A stretch of DNA of 64,000 nt from Sinomicrobium pectinilyticum (GCF_003725735.1 NZ_RJTM01000002.1:276356-340355); one strand, 5' to 3'. Shown: positions 9,434 to 18,978, numbered from the stretch's first letter. Notes: generated from the letters alone by a model not told the origin. Translations and numbers: made by a program.

Positions 9434-10048
9434 ATGGATTACGTAAATCTTTTTGTAAGGAGTATTTTCATAGAGAACATGATTTTTGCCTACTTCCTGG
9501 GCATGTGTTCTTACCTTGCGGTATCCAAAACCGTAAAAACAGCAGTTGGTCTCGGAGCCGCCGTTATTTTTGTACTGGCGATTACGGTTCCTATCAACTA
9601 TTTGCTGGATAACTATCTTTTGAAACCCGGAGCTTTGTCGTGGATGGGTGAGAGTTATGCAAATGTGGATTTAAGCTTTCTCAGCTACATCATGTTTATT
9701 GCGGTGATCGCGTCAATGGTGCAGCTTGTGGAGATGGTTGTAGAAAAATTTGCTCCCGCGCTATACGGAGCACTCGGTATATTCCTCCCTCTTATTGCGG
9801 TAAACTGTGCTATCCTCGGGGGATCGCTGTTCATGCAGCAAAAGGACTTCGGAGGTGTAGGAGAGTCCGCTATATACGGAGTTGGCTCCGGTATAGGTTG
9901 GTTCCTTGCCATATTGGCCATTGCCGCTATCCGTGAAAAAATCACCTATTCCAATGTTCCCGCACCCCTGCGTGGACTGGGGATAACTTTTATCATTACC
10001 GGGTTGATGGCGATAGGCTTTATGAGTTTTATGGGAATTTCATTATAA
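9434..10048 (+). CDS. nqrE: Na+-NQR subunit E
   Basis: A 204-residue membrane protein of six helices, homologous to NqrD in inverted topology. The motifs [12 protein letters not shown] (residues about 21-32) and [17 protein letters not shown] (about 118-134) carry the conserved Cys residues that, together with those of NqrD, are known to ligate the membrane iron centre. Length and motifs agree with the family throughout. Sits between nqrD and nqrF with short spacers. Confidence 0.97.
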   Translation: MDYVNLFVRSIFIENMIFAYFLGMCSYLAVSKTVKTAVGLGAAVIFVLAITVPINYLLDNYLLKPGALSWMGESYANVDLSFLSYIMFIAVIASMVQLVEMVVEKFAPALYGALGIFLPLIAVNCAILGGSLFMQQKDFGGVGESAIYGVGSGIGWFLAILAIAAIREKITYSNVPAPLRGLGITFIITGLMAIGFMSFMGISL

Positions 10049-10067
10049 ATTGTTTTATATTTAAGAT

Positions 10068-11366
10068 ATGGATTATTCAGTAATCTTAGTGAGTATTGTA
10101 GCATGTGTGTTATTGATCCTGGTATTGGTTATTATCCTCCTTGGGGCTAAGGCCAAATTAGTACCGTCAGGACCGGTATCCCTGCATATCAATGGCGAAA
10201 AGGATGTTGAGGTTTCTTCCGGGGGCACGCTGCTGTCAACCCTGGGGAACAACAAAATATTTCTGCCGTCTGCCTGTGGTGGCGGTGGCACCTGTATTCA
10301 GTGTAAGTGCCGGGTACTGGAAGGAGGAGGGAATATCCTTCCTACGGAAGAACCGCACTTTACCAGGAAAGAGATTGCCGAAGGATGGCGGTTGGGTTGC
10401 CAGGTAAAAGTGAAGCAGGACATGACCATAGAAGTTCCGGAAGAAGTATTCGGGATCAAGAAATGGGAAGCGGTTGTGGTCAGGAATTATAACGTGGCTT
10501 CTTTTATTAAGGAATTCGTTGTGGAGATCCCCGAGGATATGGATTATCAGCCGGGAGGTTACATCCAGATCGAAATCCCCAAATGTGTGGTGGAATTTAA
10601 GGATATCGATATTACCGCACACCCTAAGGAACACCCGGGAGAACCCGAAAAGTTCAAAATGGAGTGGGATAAATTCAATCTGTGGCCGTTGGTAATGAAA
10701 AACGACGAGACGGTTGAGCGTGCTTACTCCATGGCTTCTTACCCTGCGGAAGGAAGAGAGATCATGCTTAATGTCCGGGTTGCAACACCGCCTTGGGACC
10801 GCGCCAAAAATAACTGGATGGATGTAAATCCGGGTATAGCGTCTTCTTATATTTTCTCCAGGAAAAAAGGCGATAAAGTGGTTATTTCCGGACCTTACGG
10901 AGAATTCTTTATCAATCCTTCGGAGGCAGAAATGCTTTACGTAGGTGGAGGGGCAGGTATGGCCCCCATGCGTTCGCACCTGTATCACCTGTTCAAAACC
11001 CTGAGAACCGGTAGAAAAGTGAGTTACTGGTATGGAGGACGTTCCAAAAGGGAATTGTTCTACCTTGATCACTTTAAAGAACTGGAAGATGAATTCCCTA
11101 ACTTCAAGTTCTATGTAGTGTTGTCCGAGCCGCTGCCGGAAGATAACTGGAAAGAAAAGAAAAATGTAGATGATGCCGAAGGGGACGGATTCCTTGGATT
11201 CGTACACCAGGCGGTTATAGATCAGTACCTGAATCATCACGAGGCGCCCGAAGATATAGAGTTTTATTTCTGCGGACCTCCGTTGATGAACAAAGCGGTG
11301 GAAAAAATGTGCGATGACTTCGGCGTACCACCTGAGAATGTAAGATTCGACGACTTCGGAGGATAA
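10068..11366 (+). CDS. nqrF: Na+-NQR subunit F, NADH-oxidising flavo-iron-sulfur subunit
   Basis: A 432-residue protein that accepts electrons from NADH and passes them through FAD to a 2Fe-2S cluster. An N-terminal helix (residues about 4-26) anchors it. The plant-type 2Fe-2S ligands are C70, C76, C79 and C111. The FAD-binding motif RAYSMASYP is near residue 221, the NADH-binding loop [10 protein letters not shown] near 292, and the C-terminal [10 protein letters not shown] motif near 403. It ends with the DDFGG tail usual for NqrF. Last gene of the operon, followed by a strong terminator. Confidence 0.97.
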   Translation: MDYSVILVSIVACVLLILVLVIILLGAKAKLVPSGPVSLHINGEKDVEVSSGGTLLSTLGNNKIFLPSACGGGGTCIQCKCRVLEGGGNILPTEEPHFTRKEIAEGWRLGCQVKVKQDMTIEVPEEVFGIKKWEAVVVRNYNVASFIKEFVVEIPEDMDYQPGGYIQIEIPKCVVEFKDIDITAHPKEHPGEPEKFKMEWDKFNLWPLVMKNDETVERAYSMASYPAEGREIMLNVRVATPPWDRAKNNWMDVNPGIASSYIFSRKKGDKVVISGPYGEFFINPSEAEMLYVGGGAGMAPMRSHLYHLFKTLRTGRKVSYWYGGRSKRELFYLDHFKELEDEFPNFKFYVVLSEPLPEDNWKEKKNVDDAEGDGFLGFVHQAVIDQYLNHHEAPEDIEFYFCGPPLMNKAVEKMCDDFGVPPENVRFDDFGG

Positions 11367-11393
11367 TCCGGTCCGGAGAGAATATTATTATAC

Positions 11394-11431
11394 AAAAGAC
11401 CGATGCAATTGCTGCATCGGTCTTTTTGTTT
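11394..11431 (+). terminator. Rho-independent terminator of nqr operon
   Basis: A 14-bp perfect stem (AAAAGACCGATGCA at 11394-11407 pairing with 11413-11426) with a 5-base loop, followed by a T-rich run. It lies 28 bases after the nqrF stop and marks the end of the operon. Confidence 0.9.
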
Positions 11432-11588
11432 TTTCAGATTTCTCTGCATCAATACCAACAACAGGTTGTAATCCGCAACCCGAAGTTTTGCTTCCCTGCC
11501 GGTCCCTGGAATTCAAAAAATAACATTTAGGTTAATTGTAGTTGTATAATTGTTATTTTTGTGTCATTCTATTCAAAAATCACTAAAC

Positions 11589-13625
11589 ATGAATACAAAA
11601 ATAGGGGTTAGCTTTTTGTTGGCATGCGGATTATTATTTTCCTGTGGCGATGAAAAAAAGGAGAACCGGGAGAAAAAACCGGAAGTTTCGGAAAAAAAGT
11701 TTGATTATGTCGTAGAGCAGTTTGCGGACCTTCGTGTTCTCCGTTATCAGATACCGGGCTGGGATAACCTGAGCCTTAAAGAACAAAAACTGGTTTATTA
11801 CCTTACGCAGGCAGGTCTTTCAGGAAGAGATATCATGTGGGACCAGAATTACAAACACAACCTGACAATACGAAAGGCCCTGGAAAATATTTATAAAAGC
11901 TATCAGGGAGATAAAGAGTCGGACAACTGGAAGGCATTTGAAGTTTACCTCAAGCGTGTATGGTTTTCCAATGGTATCCATCACCATTATTCCAATGATA
12001 AAATAAAACCGGGTTTTAGTAAAGAATATCTGGATATCCTTCTGAAGGAAACGGGGACAGAACTTGACGGTGCCGTTGCGGACATACTCTTTAATGATGC
12101 CGATGCCAAAAAAGTAAACCTGGATGCTTCCAAAGGCCTGATAAAGGGATCGGCAATAAATTTCTACGGTGAGGACATCAGCGCGGATGAAGTAGATGCC
12201 TTCTATGCGAAGATGAAATCTCCCGACCCGGCAAAACCGCTTTCTTTCGGCCTTAATTCAAAACTGGTTAAGGAAAATGGTAAGCTGGTAGAGAAAGTCT
12301 GGAAAAGCGGCGGAATGTATGGTAAAGCCATTGACAAGATCATTTACTGGCTTGAGAAGGCTAAAGGAGTGGCAGAAAATAAAAAACAGGGAGAAGCCCT
12401 CGGTTTACTTATAGATTATTACAAAACTGGGGACCTGCGAACCTGGGATGAGTATAATGTAGCCTGGACCGAAGCCACGGAAGGCAATATCGATTATATC
12501 AACAGTTTCATAGAGGTGTACAACGATCCCAAGGGATATCGCGGTTCATATGAATCCATTGTACAAATCAAGGATTTTGAGATGTCTAAAAAGATGGAAG
12601 TTCTGGCCCATAATGCACAATGGTTTGAAGACAATTCGCCTTTAATGCCCGAACACAAAAAGGAAAATGTAGTGGGAGTGTCTTACAAAACCGTGATCGT
12701 AGCCGGTGAGGCCGGAGATGCATCTCCCAGCACTCCCATAGGGGTAAATCTTCCCAATGCAAACTGGATCCGCACAGCACATGGCTCCAAATCCGTGTCT
12801 TTGGGAAATATCATAGAGGCATATAACAATGCCGGAAGCGGGGATCGTTTAAAAGAATTTGTCAATGATGAGGAAGAACTGGAATTGGCCAGAAAGTACG
12901 GCGACCTGGGAGGAAAACTGCATACGGCCCTCCATGAAGTGATAGGACATGCTTCCGGAAAACTGAATCCGGGTGTCGGGGAAACCAAGGAAACTCTTAA
13001 AAACTATGCCTCTACGCTCGAAGAAGGAAGAGCGGACCTGGTAGGGCTGTATTATATTATGGACCCTAAAATACAGGAACTTGGCCTGGCTGATGATTAT
13101 CGAAAGGTCGCCATGGCAGAATATGACGGCTACATACGCAATGGTTTGCTCACACAGCTTGTTCGCCTGGAACTTGGCAAGGATGTGGAAGAAGCACATA
13201 TGCGAAACCGCCAGTGGGTAGCTGCCTGGGTCTACGAAAAAGGTAAGAAGGACAATGTCATAGAAAAGATAAACAGGGATGGTAAGACCTATTACAATAT
13301 TAACGATTACGATAAACTGAGAGAATTATTCGGGGAATTGCTTCGCGAGACCCAGCGCATAAAGTCCGAAGGGGATTACGAAGCGGCCAAAGCGCTTGTG
13401 GAAGGATACGGGGTGAAGGTAGACCCGGAGGTGCACAAGGAAGTCCTGGACAGGAACAAAGTATTTAAATCGGCTCCTTACAGTGGTTTTGTAAACCCTG
13501 TGCTGGTACCGGAAACCGATGATGCCGGTGAGATTACCGCTATTAAAGTAACGCAGCCGGAGAGCTTTGAAGCACAGATGCTGGATTATTCCGAAAATTA
13601 CGGATTTCTGCCGCTTAAAAATTAG
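11589..13625 (+). CDS. M49-family dipeptidyl-peptidase III-like lipoprotein
   Basis: About 678 residues from the ATG at 11589, which gives a lipoprotein signal (LLACGLLFSC) with the lipidated Cys near residue 19; upstream in-frame starts would displace it. The zinc motif of family M49 is present as HEVIGH at residues 449-454, and the third-ligand motif EEGRAD is at 478-483, matching the HExxGH/EExRAD pattern. M49 enzymes release dipeptides from the N-terminus of peptides. Bacteroidota homologues are commonly of this size and secreted. It is monocistronic, closed by a terminator at 13655. Genome annotations sometimes mislabel this family as dihydrofolate reductase; nothing here supports that. 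Confidence 0.88.
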   Translation: MNTKIGVSFLLACGLLFSCGDEKKENREKKPEVSEKKFDYVVEQFADLRVLRYQIPGWDNLSLKEQKLVYYLTQAGLSGRDIMWDQNYKHNLTIRKALENIYKSYQGDKESDNWKAFEVYLKRVWFSNGIHHHYSNDKIKPGFSKEYLDILLKETGTELDGAVADILFNDADAKKVNLDASKGLIKGSAINFYGEDISADEVDAFYAKMKSPDPAKPLSFGLNSKLVKENGKLVEKVWKSGGMYGKAIDKIIYWLEKAKGVAENKKQGEALGLLIDYYKTGDLRTWDEYNVAWTEATEGNIDYINSFIEVYNDPKGYRGSYESIVQIKDFEMSKKMEVLAHNAQWFEDNSPLMPEHKKENVVGVSYKTVIVAGEAGDASPSTPIGVNLPNANWIRTAHGSKSVSLGNIIEAYNNAGSGDRLKEFVNDEEELELARKYGDLGGKLHTALHEVIGHASGKLNPGVGETKETLKNYASTLEEGRADLVGLYYIMDPKIQELGLADDYRKVAMAEYDGYIRNGLLTQLVRLELGKDVEEAHMRNRQWVAAWVYEKGKKDNVIEKINRDGKTYYNINDYDKLRELFGELLRETQRIKSEGDYEAAKALVEGYGVKVDPEVHKEVLDRNKVFKSAPYSGFVNPVLVPETDDAGEITAIKVTQPESFEAQMLDYSENYGFLPLKN

Positions 13626-13654
13626 GCGAAGAGATTGATAAATTGATAAGCAGG

Positions 13655-13686
13655 GCCTGCCGGATCATTCGTCCGGCAGGCTTTTT
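13655..13686. terminator. Terminator between convergent genes
   Basis: A 10-bp perfect GC-rich stem (13655-13664 with 13672-13681, GCCTGCCGGA and its complement) followed on the plus strand by TTTTTC. It ends the M49 peptidase transcript 30 bases after the stop and could also slow the opposing YeeE/YedE transcript. Confidence 0.85.
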
Positions 13687-13705
13687 CTATAATGCCTTCG
13701 GGTAC

Positions 13706-14119
13706 TTAATGCGGCAATTTATCTTTGAGCAGTCCGTATGCAAAAGTTCCGGCCAGGGCACCCACGATAACGATACCCATACTCCAGAAACCTGCCCCGA
13801 AAAGAATGTACATGGGCCCGGGACATGCCCCGGCCAGTGCCCATCCGAGCCCGAAGAGAATGCCCCCCAAAAGATAACGGGTGATACCTTTGTCCTTATC
13901 CGGAATCCGGATGATCTCCCCTTCCGTATTTTTCATCTTTTTGCGTTTGTAAACCTGTATGCCCATAACCCCGGTACCTATGGCTACCATGATAATACCG
14001 TACATGTGAAAGGACTGAAAGTGGAACATTTCATATATCCTGTACCACGAAACCGCCTCGGACTTGGTGAGTACAATTCCGAAAAAGATACCTACGAGCA
14101 AGAACTTGATAAATTTCAT
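13706..14119 (-). CDS. YeeE/YedE-type sulfur transporter, C-terminal-half subunit (DUF6691)
   Basis: A 137-residue membrane protein starting at the ATG at 14119 (MKFIKFLLVGIFFG). About four hydrophobic helices and the conserved cysteine motif LAGACPGP near residue 97 identify it as the second half of the two-gene form of the YeeE/YedE family, whose single-chain members import thiosulfate in known bacteria. It is 29 bases downstream of the partner gene at 14149, so the two halves are co-transcribed. Substrate here is inferred from family only. Confidence 0.85.
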   Translation of the reverse strand: MKFIKFLLVGIFFGIVLTKSEAVSWYRIYEMFHFQSFHMYGIIMVAIGTGVMGIQVYKRKKMKNTEGEIIRIPDKDKGITRYLLGGILFGLGWALAGACPGPMYILFGAGFWSMGIVIVGALAGTFAYGLLKDKLPH

Positions 14120-14148
14120 ATAACAATTGTTTTTAGGCTGATCTCTTG

Positions 14149-14703
14149 TCAAAAGATAAGCGGGAGTATAAAATGGGACATCAGCAATCCGCCCAGGAAA
14201 AAACCGATAACAGCGATCACCGAGGGCAGTTGCAGGTTGCTTATGCCGCTTATGGCATGTCCGGAAGTGCATCCTCCCGCATAACGGGCCCCGAATCCCA
14301 CAAGAAAACCTCCCCCCAGCAATATCAGTAGGCCTTTCGGAGTGAAAGCATTCTCCATACCGAATATGGCATCCGGTAGCAGTTTTCCTTCCGGTGCATC
14401 AATATTCATTCGGCCCAGTTGAGCAACCGTCTCCGGGTTCAGGTTTACACCGCTGCCGTCCGACAGAAAATGAACTGCGATAAATCCGCCGATCATCGCT
14501 CCCAGAACAACGAGAAGGTTCCACCGCTGGGCTTTCCAGTCAAAACGAAAAAATCCGGAATATTTACCGCCCCCGAAAACAGAACAAAGGGTACGGAGGT
14601 TCGAAGACATACCAAAATTTTTACCCATGTATATTAACAGGAGCATCACGGCTCCGATAAGCACCCCGGAGAGGTACCACGGAAATGGTTTAAAGATAAA
14701 ATC
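14149..14703 (-). CDS. YeeE/YedE-type sulfur transporter, N-terminal-half subunit
   Basis: About 184 residues from the ATG at 14703 (MDFIFKPFPW); another ATG at 14712 is also possible. Several hydrophobic helices and the motif GGCTSGHAISGI near residue 145 are the signature of the YeeE/YedE family, the Cys being part of the path for the sulfur substrate in characterised thiosulfate transporters. It forms a gene pair with the smaller half downstream. No sulfurtransferase gene is adjacent, which leaves the fate of the imported sulfur open. Confidence 0.87.
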   Translation of the reverse strand, partial: DFIFKPFPWYLSGVLIGAVMLLLIYMGKNFGMSSNLRTLCSVFGGGKYSGFFRFDWKAQRWNLLVVLGAMIGGFIAVHFLSDGSGVNLNPETVAQLGRMNIDAPEGKLLPDAIFGMENAFTPKGLLILLGGGFLVGFGARYAGGCTSGHAISGISNLQLPSVIAVIGFFLGGLLMSHFILPLIF

Positions 14704-14862
14704 CATAATCTGCATAAAATTATGGAACAAAAGTACGTACAACTTTCCGGAACTGTGTAACAGTGGTTACAGAGAAGAAAAGGCGTGCGCGTACCATCGT
14801 AGTACCTAACCTGCTTTTCTATACAAACCGTGGTTTTAGGCGGCGAATCCCTTTTAAATAAG

Positions 14863-14870
14863 TATCTTTG
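14863..14870 (+). promoter_or_regulatory. Predicted -7 element before the NQR-associated small gene and apbE
   Basis: TATCTTTG matches TAnnTTTG and ends only 4 bases before the ATG at 14875, which predicts a leaderless or nearly leaderless transcript. No convincing -33 TTG was found at normal spacing. Confidence 0.45.
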
Positions 14871-14874
14871 CCGC

Positions 14875-15234
14875 ATGGAAATTCTTAGTGAACAGGAATT
14901 GCATAACCTCGCTATGAACGTTGTCGGGAAAGACCTGGAAGCAAAGGGTTTTGAGTTTATCGCTGTAAACAGCAAGCTCAAAAAAGACCCCCAGTTTGTA
15001 TGCCTGAAGAACAAAAAACTGCACTTTGTGGTGGTAAAGGCCGTGCTTTATCCTGAAAACCCCAAAGAGTTCGATGTGGTATATATGGAGATTATGAGAG
15101 AGCACGCTCTTAAGTTCAAGGCGAGGACGTACTATGCCGGTGTGGGTATAGCCAATGCGGAAAATTATGAAGAACCGGTTGTAAGAGACCGTAATTATGT
15201 TATAAACTATGATGGTATCCAGGAGATTGTTTAA
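14875..15234 (+). CDS. Conserved small protein linked to apbE
   Basis: A 119-residue soluble protein beginning MEILSEQELHNLAMNVVGKDLEAKG. It has no signal peptide or membrane helix and reads as an alpha/beta fold with a hydrophobic core strand (KKLHFVVVKAVLY). I recall homologues in Flavobacteria being annotated as an NQR subunit F fragment, but it shares no 2Fe-2S, FAD or NADH motif with NqrF, so that label looks like a position-based error. Its 3' end overlaps the start of apbE by 26 bases, which implies coupled translation and a shared role, perhaps in NQR flavin loading. Function unknown. Confidence 0.75.
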   Translation: MEILSEQELHNLAMNVVGKDLEAKGFEFIAVNSKLKKDPQFVCLKNKKLHFVVVKAVLYPENPKEFDVVYMEIMREHALKFKARTYYAGVGIANAENYEEPVVRDRNYVINYDGIQEIV

Positions 15235-16246
15235 CATAGCAGCAGTATTATTTATAACAGGTGCCGGACTTACGGGCTGCCAGCCGGCTACCAAGCCCGA
15301 AGCGGTAATTATCCGTGGAGAGGCGCAGGGGAGTACTTATAATATAAAATATATAACGGACCGTAAAGGAGAAGATCTTAAACCCGCGATAGATTCCATA
15401 TTGCTGTCCATAGACATGTCCATGTCCACGTACCGGCCGGATTCGGATATATCCAAAATCAATTCCGGCGACAGTACCGTAGTGGTGGACGAGAATTTCC
15501 GGAATGTTTTCCTGGCCTCACAGAGCGTATGGGAGGAATCGGGGGGAAGCTTCGATCCTACAATAGGTACTTTGGTCAGGGCCTGGGGATTTGGTCCCGA
15601 TCATCACAGGATACCTCTGGACAGCACCAAGGTGGACAGCCTGTTGCAATATTGTGGTTTTGATAAGGTGGCCCTTACTTCCCGTAATACCATTCGCAAG
15701 AAAAACAAAAACATATATTTTGATTTTAATGCCATTGCGCAGGGATATACGGTAGATGTTATCGTTGATTTTTTTCTCGACAGGGGGATTGACAATTTTA
15801 TAGCCGAAGTAGGGGGTGAGCTCGCCACACGTGGCAGGAATACGGCCAAGGACAGGGAATGGGTGGTTGCCATAGATGATCCTTTACAGGAGGAGGAAGA
15901 GCGTTCTTTTATAGCTAAAATTCACCTGAAAGACATGGGAATGGCCACTTCCGGAAATTATCGCAAGACTATTACCGATACCATCACCGGTGAAAAATAT
16001 GTGCATACCATAGACCCGGTCACCGGATATACCAAAAAGGGAAATGTATTAAGTACCACAATAGTTGCCAGAACCTGTATGGAGGCCGATGCCTATGCGA
16101 CCACATTTATGGTGACGGGATTGGAAAAAGCTAAAGAATTGCTGAAAAAGAAACCCGACGTACATGCATTCATCCTGTATATGGATGAAAATAACAAAAT
16201 GCAGAGATATATGACAGAAGGGTTTAAATCCCTTATTGTGGAGTAA
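15209..16246 (+). CDS. apbE: FAD:protein FMN transferase lipoprotein
   Basis: A 345-residue ApbE-family protein that transfers FMN from FAD to a threonine in SGAT-like motifs, here most likely in NqrB and NqrC. The N-terminus is a lipoprotein signal ending LTGC (C24), so it acts on the periplasmic face, where the NqrC FMN domain also lies. Family blocks include STYRPDSDISKIN, SGGSFDPTIGTLVRAWGFG, FDFNAIAQGYTVD, AEVGGELATRG, and the metal-binding CMEADAYATTFMV near the C-terminus. It overlaps the upstream small gene and starts with two consecutive ATGs. It is 4 kb from nqrF and transcribed from its own promoter. Confidence 0.95.
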   Translation: MMVSRRLFNIAAVLFITGAGLTGCQPATKPEAVIIRGEAQGSTYNIKYITDRKGEDLKPAIDSILLSIDMSMSTYRPDSDISKINSGDSTVVVDENFRNVFLASQSVWEESGGSFDPTIGTLVRAWGFGPDHHRIPLDSTKVDSLLQYCGFDKVALTSRNTIRKKNKNIYFDFNAIAQGYTVDVIVDFFLDRGIDNFIAEVGGELATRGRNTAKDREWVVAIDDPLQEEEERSFIAKIHLKDMGMATSGNYRKTITDTITGEKYVHTIDPVTGYTKKGNVLSTTIVARTCMEADAYATTFMVTGLEKAKELLKKKPDVHAFILYMDENNKMQRYMTEGFKSLIVE

Positions 16247-16273
16247 AAAATTGAAAAGGTTCCGGACTTCTTC

Positions 16274-17038
16274 TTATTTGAAACAAACGGGAATGATTTC
16301 TCCCGGGGCCAAGACATGGCGTTGTACTGCTTCCGGAGGAAGTTGTCGGGTATAATCCACTTCTTTGACCTTAAAGCCTATGCTGCGCAGTTTGTCGAAA
16401 TAATCCCGTCCGTATACCCTTACATGATCGTACTGGCCGAAAATCGCCGCCCTTTCCCTGGGATCGGTGATGGAGTTGTCCTCAAAGGTGTCTTCCCGGT
16501 TAAGGTCCTGCGGTATCTGGAAAATTCCCATTCCGCCCGGTTTCAGTACGCGATATAGCTCACGCATGGCTGTAGTGTCATCCGGAATATGTTCCAGAAC
16601 ATGGTTACAGAGAATAATGTCGAAACTGTTGTCCTCGAAAGGGAGATGACAGATATCCGCCTTTACATCGGCCAACGGTGATTCCAGGTCGGTGGTGGTA
16701 TAATCAAGGTTCTGCTGTTTGCGGAAGCGTTTATAGAAAGCCTGCTCCGGGGCAAAATGCAATACTTTTTTCGGAGCGGTGAAAAAATCTGTCTCATGCT
16801 TCAGGTAAAGCCACAGGAGCCGGTGCCTCTCCAGGGAAAGCGTACCGGGCGACAGGACGTTTTCCCGCTGTTTTTCATATCCGTAAGGGAGAAAAGACCG
16901 GTAGCTTCTGCCGTCTATGGGATCGGTGTAAGTATTTCCACGCATGGCAACGGCCATCACAGGACTCACCCAGTAACTCGCCCGTATAAGCCAGGGCCTG
17001 GGTATAAAACGCAATATGGCTTTAAACAACCTTTTCAT
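16274..17038 (-). CDS. Class I SAM-dependent methyltransferase
   Basis: A 254-residue soluble methyltransferase of the methyltransferase-11 type. Residues about 93-100 (LHFAPEQ) stand at the SAM-binding loop, although the glycine-rich pattern is weak. Motifs further on are clear: DICHLPFEDNSFDIILCNHVLEHI, then ELYRVLKPGGMGIFQIP. The substrate is unknown. It lies 50 bases downstream of map on the same strand and is probably co-transcribed with it, an arrangement I have seen in other Flavobacteria, though it says little about function. Confidence 0.85.
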   Translation of the reverse strand: MKRLFKAILRFIPRPWLIRASYWVSPVMAVAMRGNTYTDPIDGRSYRSFLPYGYEKQRENVLSPGTLSLERHRLLWLYLKHETDFFTAPKKVLHFAPEQAFYKRFRKQQNLDYTTTDLESPLADVKADICHLPFEDNSFDIILCNHVLEHIPDDTTAMRELYRVLKPGGMGIFQIPQDLNREDTFEDNSITDPRERAAIFGQYDHVRVYGRDYFDKLRSIGFKVKEVDYTRQLPPEAVQRHVLAPGEIIPVCFK

Positions 17039-17088
17039 TACGGGGGCTTCCGGGACAAACGGGATTGGGATATTGGAAAAAAGGCATA

Positions 17089-17907
17089 TTACAGTACGAG
17101 GGCCTCTTTCCGGAATTCGTCTTCTTCATTGCTTTGAATTCCCAGGGCCTCGTAAATATAGGCAAAAGTGGAAAGCAGTTCGGGCTTACCGTTTACAATA
17201 GCTACATCATGTTCAAAATGCGCACTGGGTTTGCCATCGGCAGTGAGGATGGTCCAGCCGTCCCTCAGTTGTTTGATGCGCTGTGTGCCCATATTTATCA
17301 TCGGTTCGATAGCGACCACCATACCTTCGGCAAATTTCTTTCCCCGGCCCCGTTTGCCGTAATTGGGCATTTCCGGATCTTCGTGCATTTTAGAGCCCAG
17401 TCCGTGGCCAACCAGTTCGCGTACCACACCATAACCGTGGTTTTCACAGTATTGCTGTATGGCAAACCCCACATCACCTACCCTGTTACCGGCACGGAAT
17501 TGTCTTATTCCCTCGTAGAGTGATTCTTTGGTGATACGGAGTAGATTTTTTATATCGTCACTCACTTCGCCGACTTCGAAAGTATAGGCATGGTCTCCGT
17601 AGAATCCGTTTTTCACTGCTCCGCAATCGATAGAAATAATATCGCCTTCTTCCATAGGAGTGTCGTTCGGAATACCATGAACTACCTGGGCATTGGGGCT
17701 CATACAAAGTGTATTCGGAAAGTCATACAATCCCAGGAAGCCCGGTTCGGCCCCGTGATCGCGAATGAACTCTTCCGCCAGTTTGTCGAGATATAAAGTA
17801 GTAACACCGGGTTTTACTTCTTTGGCCAGCATACCCAGTGTCCTGGATACGATCAGGGCACTTTCCCGCATCAGCTCTATTTGTTCCGGTGATTTGATCT
17901 GTATCAT
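17089..17907 (-). CDS. map: Type I methionine aminopeptidase
   Basis: A 272-residue cytoplasmic enzyme that removes the initiator methionine from nascent proteins. The five metal ligands are in their usual contexts: D in SIDCGAVKNGFYGD (two Asp), H in GHGLGSKMHEDP, E in VVAIEPMINMG, and E in the FEHD motif near the C-terminus. Length is typical of type Ia enzymes without an N-terminal zinc extension. It starts the minus-strand pair with the methyltransferase. Confidence 0.96.
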   Translation of the reverse strand: MIQIKSPEQIELMRESALIVSRTLGMLAKEVKPGVTTLYLDKLAEEFIRDHGAEPGFLGLYDFPNTLCMSPNAQVVHGIPNDTPMEEGDIISIDCGAVKNGFYGDHAYTFEVGEVSDDIKNLLRITKESLYEGIRQFRAGNRVGDVGFAIQQYCENHGYGVVRELVGHGLGSKMHEDPEMPNYGKRGRGKKFAEGMVVAIEPMINMGTQRIKQLRDGWTILTADGKPSAHFEHDVAIVNGKPELLSTFAYIYEALGIQSNEEDEFRKEALVL

Positions 17908-17960
17908 TTTCTTTCGGTATTATAAGTTGTTCGCCAAAAATGAGCAAACCATATGTGCCG

Positions 17961-17968
17961 CAAAAATA
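17961..17968 (-). promoter_or_regulatory. Predicted -7 element upstream of map
   Basis: On the minus strand this reads TATTTTTG, a full match to TAnnTTTG, 53 bases before the map ATG. No -33 element was recognised. Confidence 0.4.
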
Positions 17969-18066
17969 GGAATTAATATGGAAACATTGTTAGTTTGGTC
18001 TCACAGGTTCGTTACAGGGGTTTTTCTCCCGGTGCTTTGCGGATTGAAATAGCGGGGCACCTGCCG

Positions 18067-18537
18067 TTAACGGATAATATCCGTATCAACCGGAATATAT
18101 CCCAGGTGCCTGCTCAGGGAAAGTACCTGCCCTTTATGGTGAAATTCATGGGTAATGACATGGGTGAACAGCTGTAGTGGCCGGATATTTTCGGTCTCTC
18201 CCTTTTTACGAACGGTTATGGCCTTGCTGAAGTCGGGCAGATAGCGGTTGAGAAATTCCTCCATGAGCATGTCGATGTCTTTGTAAAAAAGCCGTAATTC
18301 GTTCACCGCAGGGATGGCATGATAGGGAGTGGGCACCTTCACTTTCTGCAATGCCTGTTCCCCTATCCAGAATTCATAGGTGTTACCTGTATGTACCAGC
18401 AGGTTCCGGATGCTTCCCCTGCCAAATGTGCTGTTTTCTGCCGTAAAGTCTTTCGGGGAAATGCCGGCGCAGTAATCCAGCAATATCTCCCGCGATTGCT
18501 TTACCAGTTCGTACTGGGTGTGGATCATATTCTTCAT
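18067..18537 (-). CDS. DinB-family protein
   Basis: A 156-residue four-helix-bundle protein of the DinB/YfiT type. The three metal-binding histidines expected in this family appear as H50 in LLVHTGN and two in the segment THVITHEFHHKGQV near residues 125-134. Members include thiol-dependent transferases, but most Bacteroidota copies have no known reaction. It is directly downstream of the DoxX gene with a 3-base gap, so the two are co-transcribed. Confidence 0.85.
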   Translation of the reverse strand: MKNMIHTQYELVKQSREILLDYCAGISPKDFTAENSTFGRGSIRNLLVHTGNTYEFWIGEQALQKVKVPTPYHAIPAVNELRLFYKDIDMLMEEFLNRYLPDFSKAITVRKKGETENIRPLQLFTHVITHEFHHKGQVLSLSRHLGYIPVDTDIIR

Positions 18538-18540
18538 GGG

Positions 18541-18978
18541 CTAAAAGGTTTGAACATGCCGTTGGTGTTTTTTTTTCTTTTTTTCCAGGTAGGCATCTGC
18601 CGAATATTTTCCTGCATGGGCAAAATATATCAGGAAGGCTACAACCAGCATATGGATAGCAGGAGCTGTTTGTATATAAGAATCTCCGTGCCACAGGTGT
18701 ACCTGTATAATGGCAATGGTAAAGTTAAGCAGCATCAACAGGCTGAAAACCCTGACCTTATATCCGATGATCCAGCTTATACCTGCAAATAATTGAGTAT
18801 ACACGGAAATAAGGCCGCATATCAGGGGGAAGGGAAAGCCGTTTTCGAGAAGAAAATCACGGAATTCCAGCATCCGGTCCCAGTGCATGATATTATCCGA
18901 TACGCCGTATATCAGTCGGAAGCCAAAAGCCAGCCGTATTGCCAGCAGGGCTATATCCATTCGTTTCTTTCGGTTCAT
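18541..18978 (-). CDS. DoxX-family membrane protein
   Basis: A 145-residue protein with four hydrophobic helices and the DoxX pattern: IALLAIRLAFGFRLIYGV in the first helix, a WDRMLEFRDFLLENGFPFP loop, then CGLISVYTQLFAGISWIIGY. The C-terminus is a short lysine-rich tail. DoxX-like proteins are linked to membrane redox processes in some bacteria, but no reaction can be assigned here. First gene of a pair with the DinB protein. Confidence 0.85.
   Translation of the reverse strand: MNRKKRMDIALLAIRLAFGFRLIYGVSDNIMHWDRMLEFRDFLLENGFPFPLICGLISVYTQLFAGISWIIGYKVRVFSLLMLLNFTIAIIQVHLWHGDSYIQTAPAIHMLVVAFLIYFAHAGKYSADAYLEKKKKKHQRHVQTF

Noticed and set aside
10236..11240. 334-codon open frame on the minus strand inside nqrF
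   Set aside because: It is antisense to a fully conserved nqrF, has no family likeness, and arises from codon bias of the real gene. The same applies to long antisense frames at 45353-46228 and 61960-62970.
11589..13625. Label as dihydrofolate reductase
   Set aside because: The zinc motifs HExxGH and EExRAD fit peptidase family M49 and the protein is an exported lipoprotein.
14875..15234. Label as NQR subunit F
   Set aside because: No FAD, NADH or 2Fe-2S motif; the true nqrF is at 10068-11366.
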